From assembly GCF_003347495.1 (NCBI RefSeq), contig NZ_QCXY01000003.1, positions 62,001 through 126,000 of the forward strand: DNA of 64,000 nt. Direction: 5' to 3'. The notes under the pieces are model-generated. The model was given only the letters and a program-made list of their open reading frames with translations. It searched no databases and was not told the origin of the DNA. Both the position numbers and the translations under genes were made by a program. Numbering within the stretch: the stretch's first letter is position 1; every line of letters starts with the position of its first letter. The DNA comes from Pleomorphovibrio marinus (GTDB taxonomy: Bacteria > Bacteroidota > Bacteroidia > Cytophagales > Cyclobacteriaceae). This document shows, one piece after another, positions 18,657 to 27,771 of the stretch.

Positions 18657-19751
18657 TTAGCGTTGAATTTGAGAATTATTAAAGGTTATATAAACCCGGT
18701 CTCCATCGATTTGATAGGAAAATCCGGCGGCATAGCTCAAGCCTTTCATCACATTTTGAAGGGTTTCATCCTGAAATCTCCCCTTAAAGGATATCTTGTT
18801 CTCAGGCTGGTTTACAAAATGGAACTTCACCCCATACCAATTCTCCAATACCCTTACTGCTTTGGGTAAAGGTGTATGTTCAAATAGAATCAATTTCTTG
18901 GTCCAGCCCACTACACTTTCTTCATCAAAAGCCTTTACCATAAATCCTCTGGAATTATATTTTAACATTTCTCCAGGAGACAAGGTGGTTCCTTTATTGT
19001 CTGACTTATCATTTGCAACCTTATCCTGGACGATTACCTTTCCAGAAACCAAGGCTACATTGCAAAATCCATCCGTATATGCTTCCACATTGAAAGAGGT
19101 TCCTAAAGCTATGGTCTCTAGCCCACCGGAGTGCACTGAAAATACTCTCATTGAGTCTTTGGCAATTTCAAAATAGGCTTCACCCTCCAAAAAAACTTCT
19201 CTTCTGTCCTGATCAAATGGTTTTGGAAAAGTAAGTTTACTATTGGCATTGAGTATCACTTTACTTCCATCTCCTAGCGTGATATGGGCTTTTACCCCTG
19301 GAGGGGTAACCCGCTCTACAAAAGCTACGGCTGGTTCCTCCACATCGGTCTCATCTCCGGGTAGGGGCATCAAAAAATACCCCAAGCCTAAGACTATAAT
19401 CAATATAATGGCCACCCTTAACCATGTATAATCATCGTTTTTACGGATCCTCCTCTTTTCAAGTGTGCTCTTGGAATGGATGGGCACCACTGGAATTTCT
19501 ACTTGTTCCTCCTTGAGGTTATAATGGATTTGTTTCCAAAGCAAAGTTTTCTCTTCTGTTTGAAATTGATGCTTCCATTGTGGCAAATGCAAAAGCATCT
19601 CCCTAGCTAACCTTACTTGTTGCCTTTTCCCAGGATTCTCCTCGATTAGTTTCTCCCATTTGATGTTTAATGTGGCGTTTGGCCTTAACACCCATTCTCT
19701 AAAAGAACTGTCAAGAAGGAAATCCTCAGTAGTATAATTGGTTATATCCAT
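18657..19751 (-). CDS. FecR-family anti-sigma factor
   Basis: A 364-residue inner-membrane regulator. A cytoplasmic N-terminal sigma-binding part (about 1-105) is followed by one transmembrane helix (VAIILIIVLGLGYFLMPL), a periplasmic FecR domain (AHITLGDGSKVILNANSKLTFP, LEGEAYFEIAKD) and a C-terminal DUF4974/STN-like domain (ISFKGRFQDETLQNVMKGL). It should hold the adjacent ECF sigma factor inactive until the STN domain of the SusC protein reports ligand transport. It sits between the sigma and susC genes in the canonical order. Confidence 0.95.
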   Translation of the reverse strand: MDITNYTTEDFLLDSSFREWVLRPNATLNIKWEKLIEENPGKRQQVRLAREMLLHLPQWKHQFQTEEKTLLWKQIHYNLKEEQVEIPVVPIHSKSTLEKRRIRKNDDYTWLRVAIILIIVLGLGYFLMPLPGDETDVEEPAVAFVERVTPPGVKAHITLGDGSKVILNANSKLTFPKPFDQDRREVFLEGEAYFEIAKDSMRVFSVHSGGLETIALGTSFNVEAYTDGFCNVALVSGKVIVQDKVANDKSDNKGTTLSPGEMLKYNSRGFMVKAFDEESVVGWTKKLILFEHTPLPKAVRVLENWYGVKFHFVNQPENKISFKGRFQDETLQNVMKGLSYAAGFSYQIDGDRVYITFNNSQIQR

Positions 19752-19886
19752 AGTATCACAAACTATCTACTACGAGAGAAAAATAGTCAAATTCTATCCT
19801 TCATTTGGCAAAAAAAAATAAAATTTATGTTATTAAGAAAAAACATTGTTTGTATTTATGGATTTAGTAAAAAAAATGAATGTATT

Positions 19887-20510
19887 CTAAAAAAATTGAA
19901 ACAGACAAAATAAAGCAACTCCTTTGGAGTAATGTTTTTTTAGACGGTTAAGCGCTTTCCACGCCAACGTATATACTGATTGCACATTTATGCCCATTAT
20001 ATCGGATGTTTGCTCATAGGTGAAGCTCTCAAAAAACAAATACTGAATCACTTCCTTCTGTCGATCCGGCAATTTTCTAAGCGCATCTGCCATTGCCTCT
20101 TGTTTTTCCAATTCGATTTGGGAAGCAATGAGATTTGTCTCTTCGGCCTCCACTTGCAGTTGGCCGTTATGTACGGGGACATCCTCAATTGGTTTAATCA
20201 AGCGAATTTTTGCCGATTCGTGAAAAATCCTGTTTCTCAAACACTTAAAAAGGTAGAGTCGGAAATTCCTTATGGAGTTTAAAGAGGACCTATATCTCCA
20301 GAGCTCTAAAAACACTTCTTGTATACAGTCCTTGACAAGTTCTTTTTCCGAAACAACATTCATTCCAAAGGAAAAGAGTTCTTCTGCGTATTTCTCGTAA
20401 AATCTTTCGAGACCTTTTGGGTCCCCTGCTTTAATGATTTGCCAAAAAAGTTGATCTTCAGTGCAAAATGCCTCCTCAGAAATTGTTTGATCTGCCTTAC
20501 TGTTCATCAT
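19887..20510 (-). CDS. ECF RNA polymerase sigma-70 factor
   Basis: A 207-residue sigma factor of the Bacteroidota ECF group that pairs with FecR proteins. Region 2 includes KDCIQEVFLELWRYR, and region 4 is the helix-turn-helix LPDRQKEVIQYLFFESFTYEQTSDIMGINVQSVYTLAWKA (given here only as its key parts LPDRQKEV and QSVYTLAWKAL). It is the first gene of the sigma-fecR-susC-susD unit and presumably activates susCD. A 45-bp leader contains a good -7 box. Confidence 0.95.
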   Translation of the reverse strand: MMNSKADQTISEEAFCTEDQLFWQIIKAGDPKGLERFYEKYAEELFSFGMNVVSEKELVKDCIQEVFLELWRYRSSLNSIRNFRLYLFKCLRNRIFHESAKIRLIKPIEDVPVHNGQLQVEAEETNLIASQIELEKQEAMADALRKLPDRQKEVIQYLFFESFTYEQTSDIMGINVQSVYTLAWKALNRLKKHYSKGVALFCLFQFF

Positions 20511-20554
20511 TTTGGGTTTTTATGGCAGAAAAGTAAAACTTTTGGTTTTAATTA

Positions 20555-20562
20555 CAAATATA
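20555..20562 (-). promoter_or_regulatory. Candidate -7 box upstream of the ECF sigma gene
   Basis: On the minus strand the site reads TATATTTG, an exact match to the Bacteroidota TAnnTTTG -7 consensus, 45 bp upstream of the sigma start codon. No clear TTG is seen at the -33 spacing. Confidence 0.4.
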
Positions 20563-20652
20563 AATTATAATTAAAGTAGAGGGGTCGGTATAGGTAATAT
20601 TTAAGCGGTGAATTTAAGGCTTTTCAGGAAGTTTATTTGTAAATAAAACACC

Positions 20653-22938
20653 TTACTTCCTCCAATCCACTTTCAGGGTTTCCAATTCCGCAGAATTTGG
20701 CCCTACCATGATTTCAAACTCCCCAGGCTCCCATACATGCTCCAATTTATAATTGTAAAATTTTAACTCATCCAACCCAATTTCAAAAAGTACCTCCTTT
20801 TCTTCTCCTGCATTTAGGGAAATTTTTTGAAAGGCCTTTAATTCCTTTACCGGTCGCGTGATGGATGCCACCACATCCCTGATATAGAGCTGCACTACCT
20901 CTTTTCCATCTCTATCACCTTGGTTTCGCACAGCTACCTTCACTTTGATCTTTTGATCACCAGAGGGCTTAAGGTCGCTGACCTCCAGCTTCCCGTATTC
21001 AAATTGGGTATAGCTGAGCCCAAACCCAAAAGGAAATAAGGCTTCATTGGGCACATCGAGATAGTTGGATCGGAATTTCTGAAACCATTCCCCTTCCGGT
21101 AAAGGCCTGCCAGTGTTTTTATGGTTATAATAGATGGGAATCTGGCCGGTGTTTCTGGGGAATGAGGTTGTCAATTTGCCAGAAGGATTTACGTCACCAA
21201 AAAGCACATCGGCAATGGCATCGCCTGCTTCCGAGCCGGCAAACCAAACATTCAGTATCGCCGGTAGATGCACTGCTTCCCATTCCAAGGCCAATGGCCT
21301 GCCAGAAAATAATACCAAGATCACAGGTTTTCCAGTGGCATGGAGAGCCTGTAATAAATCCCTTTGATTAGTCTGCAATTCTATGTTGGTTAGACTGGAT
21401 GATTCTCCGCTCATTTCCGCCGCCTCTCCCATTGCCGCAATGACCACATCAGCTCCCTTTGCTATTTCCACGGCTTCCTGGATCAATTCCTCTTCCGGCC
21501 TTTCGTCCCTGTAGGTGGGTTTCCCGAATATGCTTACCCTTTCTTCCAGGTCAGGATCCCTTGTCACATTGGCTCCTCTGGCCAATAGAATTTCTCCCAT
21601 ATCGCCTAGGGCATTTTCCAATCCCTTTTTTAGCGACACGGATTGATCAAAATTTGCCGCCACGCTCCATGTTCCTGTCATGTTCTCCCGGTTATCCGCC
21701 AAAGGACCCACCAGGGCAATTTTGGCGGATTTTTGTAAGGGCAGTATGTTTTCTTCGTTTTTCATTAAGACCAAACTTTGAGCGGCAATATCCCTGGCAG
21801 CTTTTCTATTGGTTTCAGAGAAAACTTCTCTTTCCGCCCATCCCGGCTTACAGTATCTATAAGGGTCTTCAAAAAGCCCTAACCTGGATTTTGCCACCAA
21901 GATCCTTTTGCAGGCCTCTTCGATTTCAGATTTGGTGATTTTGCCTTCTTCCAATGATTTTCTCAAAGTAGTTAAAAAGCCCTCCCCCACCATGTCCATG
22001 TCCACACCGGCTTTCAACGCCAAGGCAGAAACCGCCTGAAGGTCTCCTACCCCATGATCCACCATCTCATTGATGGCGGTATAATCCGTGACCACAAATC
22101 CGTCAAATCCCCACTGGTTTCTCAATACTTCGGTCATCAACCATTTATTGCCACTGGCAGGGATACCCTCCACATCGTTAAAAGCTGTCATCACTGACCC
22201 CACACCTGCCTCAATGGCCGCCTGGTAAGGCAAAAAGTATTCGTTGTACATACGTATCCTACTCATATCTACTGTATGATAATCCCTACCTGCCTCAGGT
22301 GCTCCGTATAAGGCAAAGTGCTTCACACAGGCCAAAATGGTCTCCTCTTCCGAAAGATCTTCTCCCTGGTACCCTCTCACCATGGCTTTGGCAATTTCTG
22401 CCCCTAAGTAAGGATCCTCTCCATTGCCCTCAGACACCCTACCCCACCTGGGATCCCTGGATACATCGGTCATAGGAGAGAACGTCCAATTAATGCCATC
22501 TGCACTTGCCTCCCTGGCAGCTATTCTTGCAGACCTTTCCACCAGATCCATGTCCCAAGAACAGGATAGTCCCAGGGGAATGGGAAACACACTCTCATAA
22601 CCATGGATTACATCCATCCCAAATAAAAGGGGAATACCCAAGCGACTTTCTTCCACGGCAAGTCGTTGAACCTCCATGATCTTTTTCGCACCTTTTAAAT
22701 TGAATAGACCCCCTACCTGCCCGGCTTGAATTTTTTCAGCAATATTAGCACTGGAGGCCTGACCTGTGGTGATCTCCCCTGCCGCGGGTAAATTCAATTG
22801 CCCGATTTTTTCCTCCAATGTCATCAAGGAAATAATGGAATCAGCTCTCCTGTCATGCTTTTCATCAATGTGTTGAGCAAGGGCGCCTCCAGAGAATAAT
22901 GTGCCTAAAACAAGCGCAAATAGAAGATGGGTTTTCAT
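20653..22938 (-). CDS. GH3 beta-glucosidase (BglX-like), probable beta-1,2-glucooligosaccharide hydrolase
   Basis: A 761-residue periplasmic enzyme with a signal peptide (LLFALVLGTLFSGGALAQ). The ATG at 22938 is chosen because this signal begins there; an upstream in-frame extension is unrelated (see the relic feature). GH3 N-terminal domain: TLEEKIGQLNL, GIPLLFGMDVIHG, TFSPMTDVSRDPRWGR, and the nucleophile Asp in FVVTDYTAINEM. The C-terminal alpha/beta domain includes KIALVGPLADN, and a final Fn3-like domain (ELKAFQKISLNAGEEKEV) ends the chain. As last gene of a locus with two GH144 enzymes it likely removes glucose from sophoro-oligosaccharides, as Bacteroides GH3 BT_3567 does; the linkage specificity is inferred. 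Confidence 0.93.
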   Translation of the reverse strand: MKTHLLFALVLGTLFSGGALAQHIDEKHDRRADSIISLMTLEEKIGQLNLPAAGEITTGQASSANIAEKIQAGQVGGLFNLKGAKKIMEVQRLAVEESRLGIPLLFGMDVIHGYESVFPIPLGLSCSWDMDLVERSARIAAREASADGINWTFSPMTDVSRDPRWGRVSEGNGEDPYLGAEIAKAMVRGYQGEDLSEEETILACVKHFALYGAPEAGRDYHTVDMSRIRMYNEYFLPYQAAIEAGVGSVMTAFNDVEGIPASGNKWLMTEVLRNQWGFDGFVVTDYTAINEMVDHGVGDLQAVSALALKAGVDMDMVGEGFLTTLRKSLEEGKITKSEIEEACKRILVAKSRLGLFEDPYRYCKPGWAEREVFSETNRKAARDIAAQSLVLMKNEENILPLQKSAKIALVGPLADNRENMTGTWSVAANFDQSVSLKKGLENALGDMGEILLARGANVTRDPDLEERVSIFGKPTYRDERPEEELIQEAVEIAKGADVVIAAMGEAAEMSGESSSLTNIELQTNQRDLLQALHATGKPVILVLFSGRPLALEWEAVHLPAILNVWFAGSEAGDAIADVLFGDVNPSGKLTTSFPRNTGQIPIYYNHKNTGRPLPEGEWFQKFRSNYLDVPNEALFPFGFGLSYTQFEYGKLEVSDLKPSGDQKIKVKVAVRNQGDRDGKEVVQLYIRDVVASITRPVKELKAFQKISLNAGEEKEVLFEIGLDELKFYNYKLEHVWEPGEFEIMVGPNSAELETLKVDWRK

Positions 22939-23241
22939 CGCTTTTGGGGTTTTGGTTAAAGAAATATAATGAATGTTAGAGGCTGATGATATTCCGTTTT
23001 CATTGAAAGCTTCTATGGTAAAATAATATTCTTGGCCCACATTCAGGCTTCTGAGATCAAGTTCGGTTTGGCCATAGACCATCCAGGAGCTGTATAATTT
23101 TTCCAGGTCTATTCCACAACGGATCATGCTGTTCGTAGGGCCCTTATTCAGGAAAATAGATAAATTTGTGAAGATGGTCCCTAATTCCATGATGTACCCT
23201 TGCGCTGTGGAAACCCGCGAATTCTTAATAGTGGTAATTCA
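22939..23241 (-). pseudogene. Relic of a glycosidase C-terminal Fn3-like tail, in frame with the GH3 gene
   Basis: After the stop at about 23241-23239 an open frame of roughly 100 codons runs without a stop straight into the GH3 signal peptide. It contains LEKLYSSWMVYGQTELDLRS, LNVGQEYYFTIEAFNENGIS and SASNIHYISL. These resemble the Fn3-like C-terminal end of Bacteroidota GH43-type enzymes. There is no signal peptide or catalytic domain, and it lies wedged between the GH144 stop and the GH3 start. It looks like the surviving 3' end of a deleted gene that lost its stop codon. Confidence 0.55.
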
Positions 23242-23258
23242 GGAATTTCCCACTTACG

Positions 23259-24602
23259 TTAATATTCAAAACCAAGCTTATCCAAACCTTCCTGCACCTC
23301 AGGGCAACTCATAAAAAGGTCCCAAAGCAGCCCCGAGCGATGATTTTCCATCATCACAACAATAGGGCCTTGGTCAATGGCCAGGTACCTTTGAGGGAAC
23401 CAGTCCTCCGTCTCGCTAAAGGCATCGTAAAACCCAAATTTCCCGAACAATTTATCCCCCAGTTCGTCGTACCAATATCTCATTGTTTCTTTGGAATACT
23501 CAGGTGTGTAGGGCATCGAAGATAAGGCGGCTGTTGGGGTAATGACTCCCTTGTCTCTGCTTTCTGCTGGCGCATGCCCGGAATATCCATTTACCGAATA
23601 GCTTGAGGTGAGTCCCCAGCTCTGTGGGCCATATCCTTCATATCCAAGCGGGTTTTCAACGCACCAAGCCCGGTTGATCAAGGTATGGTTGGTATTATGC
23701 TCCCAGTAATCTGCATACTCATCCTTGAGAGTTCGGGGATCTAAACCCAAATAGGAATAATGTGCCCAGAATAAGGGTCCCCCCTTCTCTGGATTGCCAT
23801 TATGCACCATGGAAAGGTGATGGCCATAGGCCTCGTGGTCTTCATCATTTTTGATTTCACCTGCTCTGGCCCATCCTTGATGGTAGGTTTCTGTCGGGAT
23901 TGGGTGTGTAGGTGAGGCCGCAGCCAGCACATACATGATGAGGCACTCGTTGTACCCTCTCACTTCATGGTTCATTTCCCAGCCGTAATTCGGACTCCAA
24001 TGCCAGAGCAACACGTCCCGCTCATTACGGTAAAAATTGAAATCTACCGCCTTCCAAAGGTCATCAATTCGGTTTGCTAACGCTTTCTCTTCCTCATCGC
24101 CATCCCTGAGGTACTGCCTCACCGTTAATAGGCCTTGTACCATAAAGGCAGTTTCCACGAGGTCTCCTCCATCGTCTTTTTCACTGAAGGGCTTTACTTT
24201 ACCCGTTTCGCCGTGCCACCAATGGGGAAAGGCACCATGAAACTTATCTGCCTTTTCTAAAAATTCCACAATTTTATTTAGACGCTCGACCCCCTCTTCT
24301 TTGCTGATAAATCCACGTTCAATCCCTACCAAGATAGCCATTACCCCAAATCCCCCACCTCCGGAGGTGACCACATTTCTGTCATCCTGGGGATATTCCC
24401 CATCCACATGGTATCGTTCCCTTGCCAGGCCGGAGGTGGGCTCCGCCCCATCCCAGAAATACTGGAAAGTCCTGTATTGAACCAGGTTAAACAAAGAATC
24501 ATCCGATATCTTTCCTTCATCCTCACTACCATTTCCTACCTTTGGCTCACAGGATACAGTGACTAATAAGGCTAATGTTACAAATACTAAATAATACTTC
24601 AT
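23259..24602 (-). CDS. GH144 family enzyme (glucoamylase-like, PF10091), lipoprotein
   Basis: A 447-residue lipoprotein (leader ending at LVTVSCEPK). The whole mature part is the (alpha/alpha)6 domain annotated as 'glycoamylase' (COG5368/PF10091) and classified as GH144: LFNLVQYRTFQYFWDGAEP, GLARER, GFGVMAILVGIERGFI, DDGGDLVETAFMVQGLL, YNECLIMYVLAAASPTHP, FFWAHYSYLGLDPRTL-like LFWAHYSYLGLDPR, and the final AIDQGPIVVMMENHRSGLLW. Characterised GH144 members are endo-beta-1,2-glucanases or sophorose-releasing exo-enzymes. It follows the larger GH144 paralogue after 10 bp, so the two probably act in sequence on the same glucan. Confidence 0.9.
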   Translation of the reverse strand: MKYYLVFVTLALLVTVSCEPKVGNGSEDEGKISDDSLFNLVQYRTFQYFWDGAEPTSGLARERYHVDGEYPQDDRNVVTSGGGGFGVMAILVGIERGFISKEEGVERLNKIVEFLEKADKFHGAFPHWWHGETGKVKPFSEKDDGGDLVETAFMVQGLLTVRQYLRDGDEEEKALANRIDDLWKAVDFNFYRNERDVLLWHWSPNYGWEMNHEVRGYNECLIMYVLAAASPTHPIPTETYHQGWARAGEIKNDEDHEAYGHHLSMVHNGNPEKGGPLFWAHYSYLGLDPRTLKDEYADYWEHNTNHTLINRAWCVENPLGYEGYGPQSWGLTSSYSVNGYSGHAPAESRDKGVITPTAALSSMPYTPEYSKETMRYWYDELGDKLFGKFGFYDAFSETEDWFPQRYLAIDQGPIVVMMENHRSGLLWDLFMSCPEVQEGLDKLGFEY

Positions 24603-24612
24603 GAGTTTTTGC

Positions 24613-26577
24613 TTATGGATTGATTAATAAATTTTCCAATCCCGATTGTAGGTCAGGATCCTGCATAAACAGGTCCCAAAGAAGACCTGTCCGGTAATTT
24701 TCGATCATTAAAATAATGGGCCCTTGGTCAATGGCTAGGTAAGAATCTGCATACCATTCTTCAGTGATATTGAAGGCATCATGAAAGCCGTATTCGCCCC
24801 ATATTCTGTCCCCCAATTGGTAATAGAAGAACCTTAAAGCTTCCATGGATTCCTCGGGCGTGTAAGGCATAGAGCTCAGGGCGGCGGAGGGAGTGATCAC
24901 CCCCCTGTCGTTGGTAGGGGAATGTGCCGAATATCCATCCTGGTTATCGCTTGCCGTGAGCCCCCAACAACGTTCACTATACCCCACCCACCCTTGTGGG
25001 TTTTCAATGCAATGTGCCCTGTTAATCAGGGTATGGTTTACATTTTGCTCCCAGTAGTTGGCATACTGATCGGAGAGTGTTCTAGGGTCTAGGCCTAAGT
25101 AAGAATAATGGGCAAAAAACAATGGCCCACCAAATGGAGAGCCTAATGGAAGGTTGATCCCCAGGTAATTATTGCCATTGACCATATCCCCACCTCTGGC
25201 CCAGCCCTGCTCATATACAGAACGGGAAATGGAACGGGTAGGGGATCCTGCTGCCAATAGGTAAGTGATCAAGCATTCGTTGTATCCTTGAATGGGCAGA
25301 TTCATTCCCCACTCATGCTCAGGGGACCAATGCCAATACAAAACTTCCCTATCTCCGCGGGTGTACCAATCCCATTCCACATCTCTCCAAAGCCTGGTAA
25401 TCTTATCGATAATGTATCCCTCCGTACCTATAGTCGGATCCAGGTAAGCCTTTAGGGTAAGTAATGCCTGAATCATAAAGGAAGTCTCCACTAGGTCCCC
25501 TCCATCGTCCATTTGGCTAAATGGGATTACCTGCCCGGAATTTCCGTTGAGCCAATGGGGCCATACTCCGTGAAACCGATCGGCGTTTCCCAAAAAATCC
25601 ACTATCCTTACCCACCTTTCCACTGCTTCCTTCCGGGTGATAAACCCTCTTTCTACCCCTACTATCAATGCCATCACACCAAACCCGGAGCCTCCGATGG
25701 TTACCAGATCTCCGGAGGAATTTCGTTCCCGGGCTAATCCACTGTTGGGGTGCGCAAAATCCCAGAAATAACGGAAGGTCTGTTCCTGAACCAATGTCAG
25801 TAAGTCTTCATCTGTAATAACCGGAAATTTGGGAGTCTCATCCACACTGGTATAGAACACCTGCGAAAACCCGGCAAAACCCTCCCCTCCCTGACCTAGC
25901 AGGGTCTCCGAAACGGATAGAGTGTATTTGGACAAATCCATTAACTCCCCTTCTGAACGTACGGTAACTTGTGTTTGGGTTTCGTCAAATTGAATGCCTA
26001 GGTTAGGCACTTCTTGCCCTTTGATGGAAAAAGCTTCCTGAAAAGATGAGGGTTCAATGGGGTTGGAAAATTCTAAATTGAGCCTAAATTCCAAAGGTAC
26101 TTCGCTTATCCTTCCACCCGCCAATTCTTTCCCCTCTTCAATAGTAAAACCAGTCAGCGCCAAATCACCAATTTGGGTTCTGAAAGCAACGCTTTTTGGA
26201 GAAAAACTTACCCCTGATATGGTCTGCAGGTTTTCATTTATGGAAATGGTATAAACTGTGTTGGTTGAAAATGTTCCCACTTTATTTAGCACCACCCTTG
26301 TGTTGTTGGATATGAGATTGGAATTGGTTGGGATTTCTTCTTCTCCTTCTAGCAACCTAATCCCTCCTGCCACACTTGAAGGGTCCAATGCCTGTGAAAA
26401 TGCCAGGGTTATTGACCTATCAATGGGCAAATTGGCAGACATCTCTCCCTCAATTTCAAGCTCCTGTTCCCCTACGATAATTTGAAGTAAGGCTGGGGTC
26501 ACCCATTCTTCCTCCCTTTCACAGGCAGCGAAAAGTATTAGAAAGCCAAAAGAAAATAACAAAAAGGGATATTTCAT
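24613..26577 (-). CDS. GH144 family enzyme with N-terminal Ig-like domains, lipoprotein
   Basis: About 654 residues from the ATG at 26577, which gives a lipoprotein signal ending LILFAACERE (an upstream ATG at 26619 gives a poorer N-terminus). Residues about 20-220 hold two bacterial Ig-like (Big_5/SbsA-type) repeats (SITLAFSQALDPSSVAGG and LEFSNPIEPSSFQEAF). The rest is a GH144 domain parallel to the neighbouring paralogue (TFRYFWDFAHPNSGLARER, DDGGDLVETSFMIQALL, YNECLITYLLAAGSPT, AIDQGPIILMIENYRTG). The Ig stalk suggests a surface-exposed endo-acting enzyme, with the shorter paralogue working closer to the membrane or in the periplasm. Confidence 0.9.
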   Translation of the reverse strand: MKYPFLLFSFGFLILFAACEREEEWVTPALLQIIVGEQELEIEGEMSANLPIDRSITLAFSQALDPSSVAGGIRLLEGEEEIPTNSNLISNNTRVVLNKVGTFSTNTVYTISINENLQTISGVSFSPKSVAFRTQIGDLALTGFTIEEGKELAGGRISEVPLEFRLNLEFSNPIEPSSFQEAFSIKGQEVPNLGIQFDETQTQVTVRSEGELMDLSKYTLSVSETLLGQGGEGFAGFSQVFYTSVDETPKFPVITDEDLLTLVQEQTFRYFWDFAHPNSGLARERNSSGDLVTIGGSGFGVMALIVGVERGFITRKEAVERWVRIVDFLGNADRFHGVWPHWLNGNSGQVIPFSQMDDGGDLVETSFMIQALLTLKAYLDPTIGTEGYIIDKITRLWRDVEWDWYTRGDREVLYWHWSPEHEWGMNLPIQGYNECLITYLLAAGSPTRSISRSVYEQGWARGGDMVNGNNYLGINLPLGSPFGGPLFFAHYSYLGLDPRTLSDQYANYWEQNVNHTLINRAHCIENPQGWVGYSERCWGLTASDNQDGYSAHSPTNDRGVITPSAALSSMPYTPEESMEALRFFYYQLGDRIWGEYGFHDAFNITEEWYADSYLAIDQGPIILMIENYRTGLLWDLFMQDPDLQSGLENLLINP

Positions 26578-26597
26578 AAAGTAGGCTTTAAAGAAGT

Positions 26598-26629
26598 AAG
26601 ATGGGATATGACTCTCCATATCCCATCTT
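26598..26629 (-). terminator. Perfect 13-bp hairpin between the LamG and GH144 genes
   Basis: AAGATGGGATATG and CATATCCCATCTT pair perfectly around a six-base loop. On the minus strand it lies about 60 bases past the LamG stop but is not followed by a T run. It may therefore attenuate transcription or protect the 3' end of the susCD-LamG transcript rather than terminate fully. Confidence 0.5.
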
Positions 26630-26691
26630 GGGGTGTGTAATTAGAATTACATGCCCAGTTGTGAAAATCCTGAACATTTAAGCAACCTAAC

Positions 26692-27771
26692 TCATTGCCT
26701 TTCGGCCTCCATGATATCTTGAATTTCCTCTTGAGTTAGGACAACGTCAAAGATCCTAAGTTCATCCATTAAGCTTTGGGTAGAAAGGTGACCCCACCCA
26801 ATAAACCTAGGAGCACCAGATCCGACAGAAAGGATATCACATCCCTCCCAGTCTATTCCTGGAAACTCGCCCGTACTTACCACCTCTCCATTGATATAAA
26901 CGGTACAGTTAGTACTACCGATTGTGATCGCAAGGTGGGCCCACTCATCCGAAGAAGGATCGATATCTGCTGCAGGACCACCGTCAAACCAGTTTTCTCC
27001 AGAACCATTGCCCACGTTCAGCTTAAAACGTTGGTTATCTCCTCCTGCTTCCCTGAAAAACCTAAATCCACGGGTTCTGTTATTGGCAGACCCAGGGTTG
27101 GCTTCGTCGGGAGGGCCCATAACCAGAAGTCCTGCCCTGTTGGGGTCTGCATTGGTCTTGTACCAAAAAACTGCACTAAATTCCTCGTTTTGCAAATGTT
27201 CCGCTTCGTACATCAAATATCCACTACTGGAACCCCTATAGGCTCTGCCGATCTTTCCATCTGCAAAACCCGGGTTCCCATTCACTTCCGGACTTTGTAT
27301 GGTAACCAATTCCGTAAAATCTCCGTCAAAGTTTACATAAAAGACCTCATTTTCATAGACTGGCCGATACGGCTCTATCTTCTCAAAGCTCACGGATTCT
27401 TCGGTGGTTTTTCCAGATGAGTCCGTTGCAATTACGGTCAGGGTATGCTCACCATTGGGCACTTCCTCAAACCGATATTGCTTTAGGGCTCTTCGAAAAT
27501 CCGGGAAATCATCAAATCGCGCAATTTCTTCCCCATTGAAGAGTAGTATAACGTTTTCTATCTCAATGTCATCTGTCACTTCCAGGTCAATAGTAATGGA
27601 AGTCACATCTTCTACTACCCTGATCTGTGCACCTTCTACAGGGGAGTTAATGGTTACCTCTGGGGCTTCCATGTCTTCACCAGGGTCCACGGTTTCAATA
27701 TCGTCGATGTAGTTCTGGTCGCAGGCCCAGAAGAGCACTAAAAGGCCTGCTATTAAACTGATTTTTTTCAT
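26692..27771 (-). CDS. Ig-like plus LamG/concanavalin A-fold surface glycan-binding lipoprotein
   Basis: A 359-residue lipoprotein (leader LLVLFWACDQN). After a short acidic linker comes an Ig-like domain (about 37-132, APEVTINSPVEGAQIRVVED .. GEHTLTVIATDSSGK). The C-terminal half is a LamG/Laminin_G_3-type jelly roll (FYVNFDGDFTELV, FSAVFWYKTNADPNRAG, WAHLAITI, CTVYINGEVV, MDELRIFDVVLTQEEI). Its position after susD matches the surface glycan-binding proteins of PULs. Its start codon lies inside the border of a probable degenerate intergenic repeat. Confidence 0.85.
   Translation of the reverse strand: MKKISLIAGLLVLFWACDQNYIDDIETVDPGEDMEAPEVTINSPVEGAQIRVVEDVTSITIDLEVTDDIEIENVILLFNGEEIARFDDFPDFRRALKQYRFEEVPNGEHTLTVIATDSSGKTTEESVSFEKIEPYRPVYENEVFYVNFDGDFTELVTIQSPEVNGNPGFADGKIGRAYRGSSSGYLMYEAEHLQNEEFSAVFWYKTNADPNRAGLLVMGPPDEANPGSANNRTRGFRFFREAGGDNQRFKLNVGNGSGENWFDGGPAADIDPSSDEWAHLAITIGSTNCTVYINGEVVSTGEFPGIDWEGCDILSVGSGAPRFIGWGHLSTQSLMDELRIFDVVLTQEEIQDIMEAERQ

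Noticed and set aside
22939-23190. Starting the GH3 gene at the upstream ATG at 23190, giving 845 residues
   Set aside because: It would bury a clear signal peptide (LLFALVLGTLFSGGALAQ) 85 residues inside the protein, and the extra part resembles a hydrolase tail rather than an N-terminal domain.
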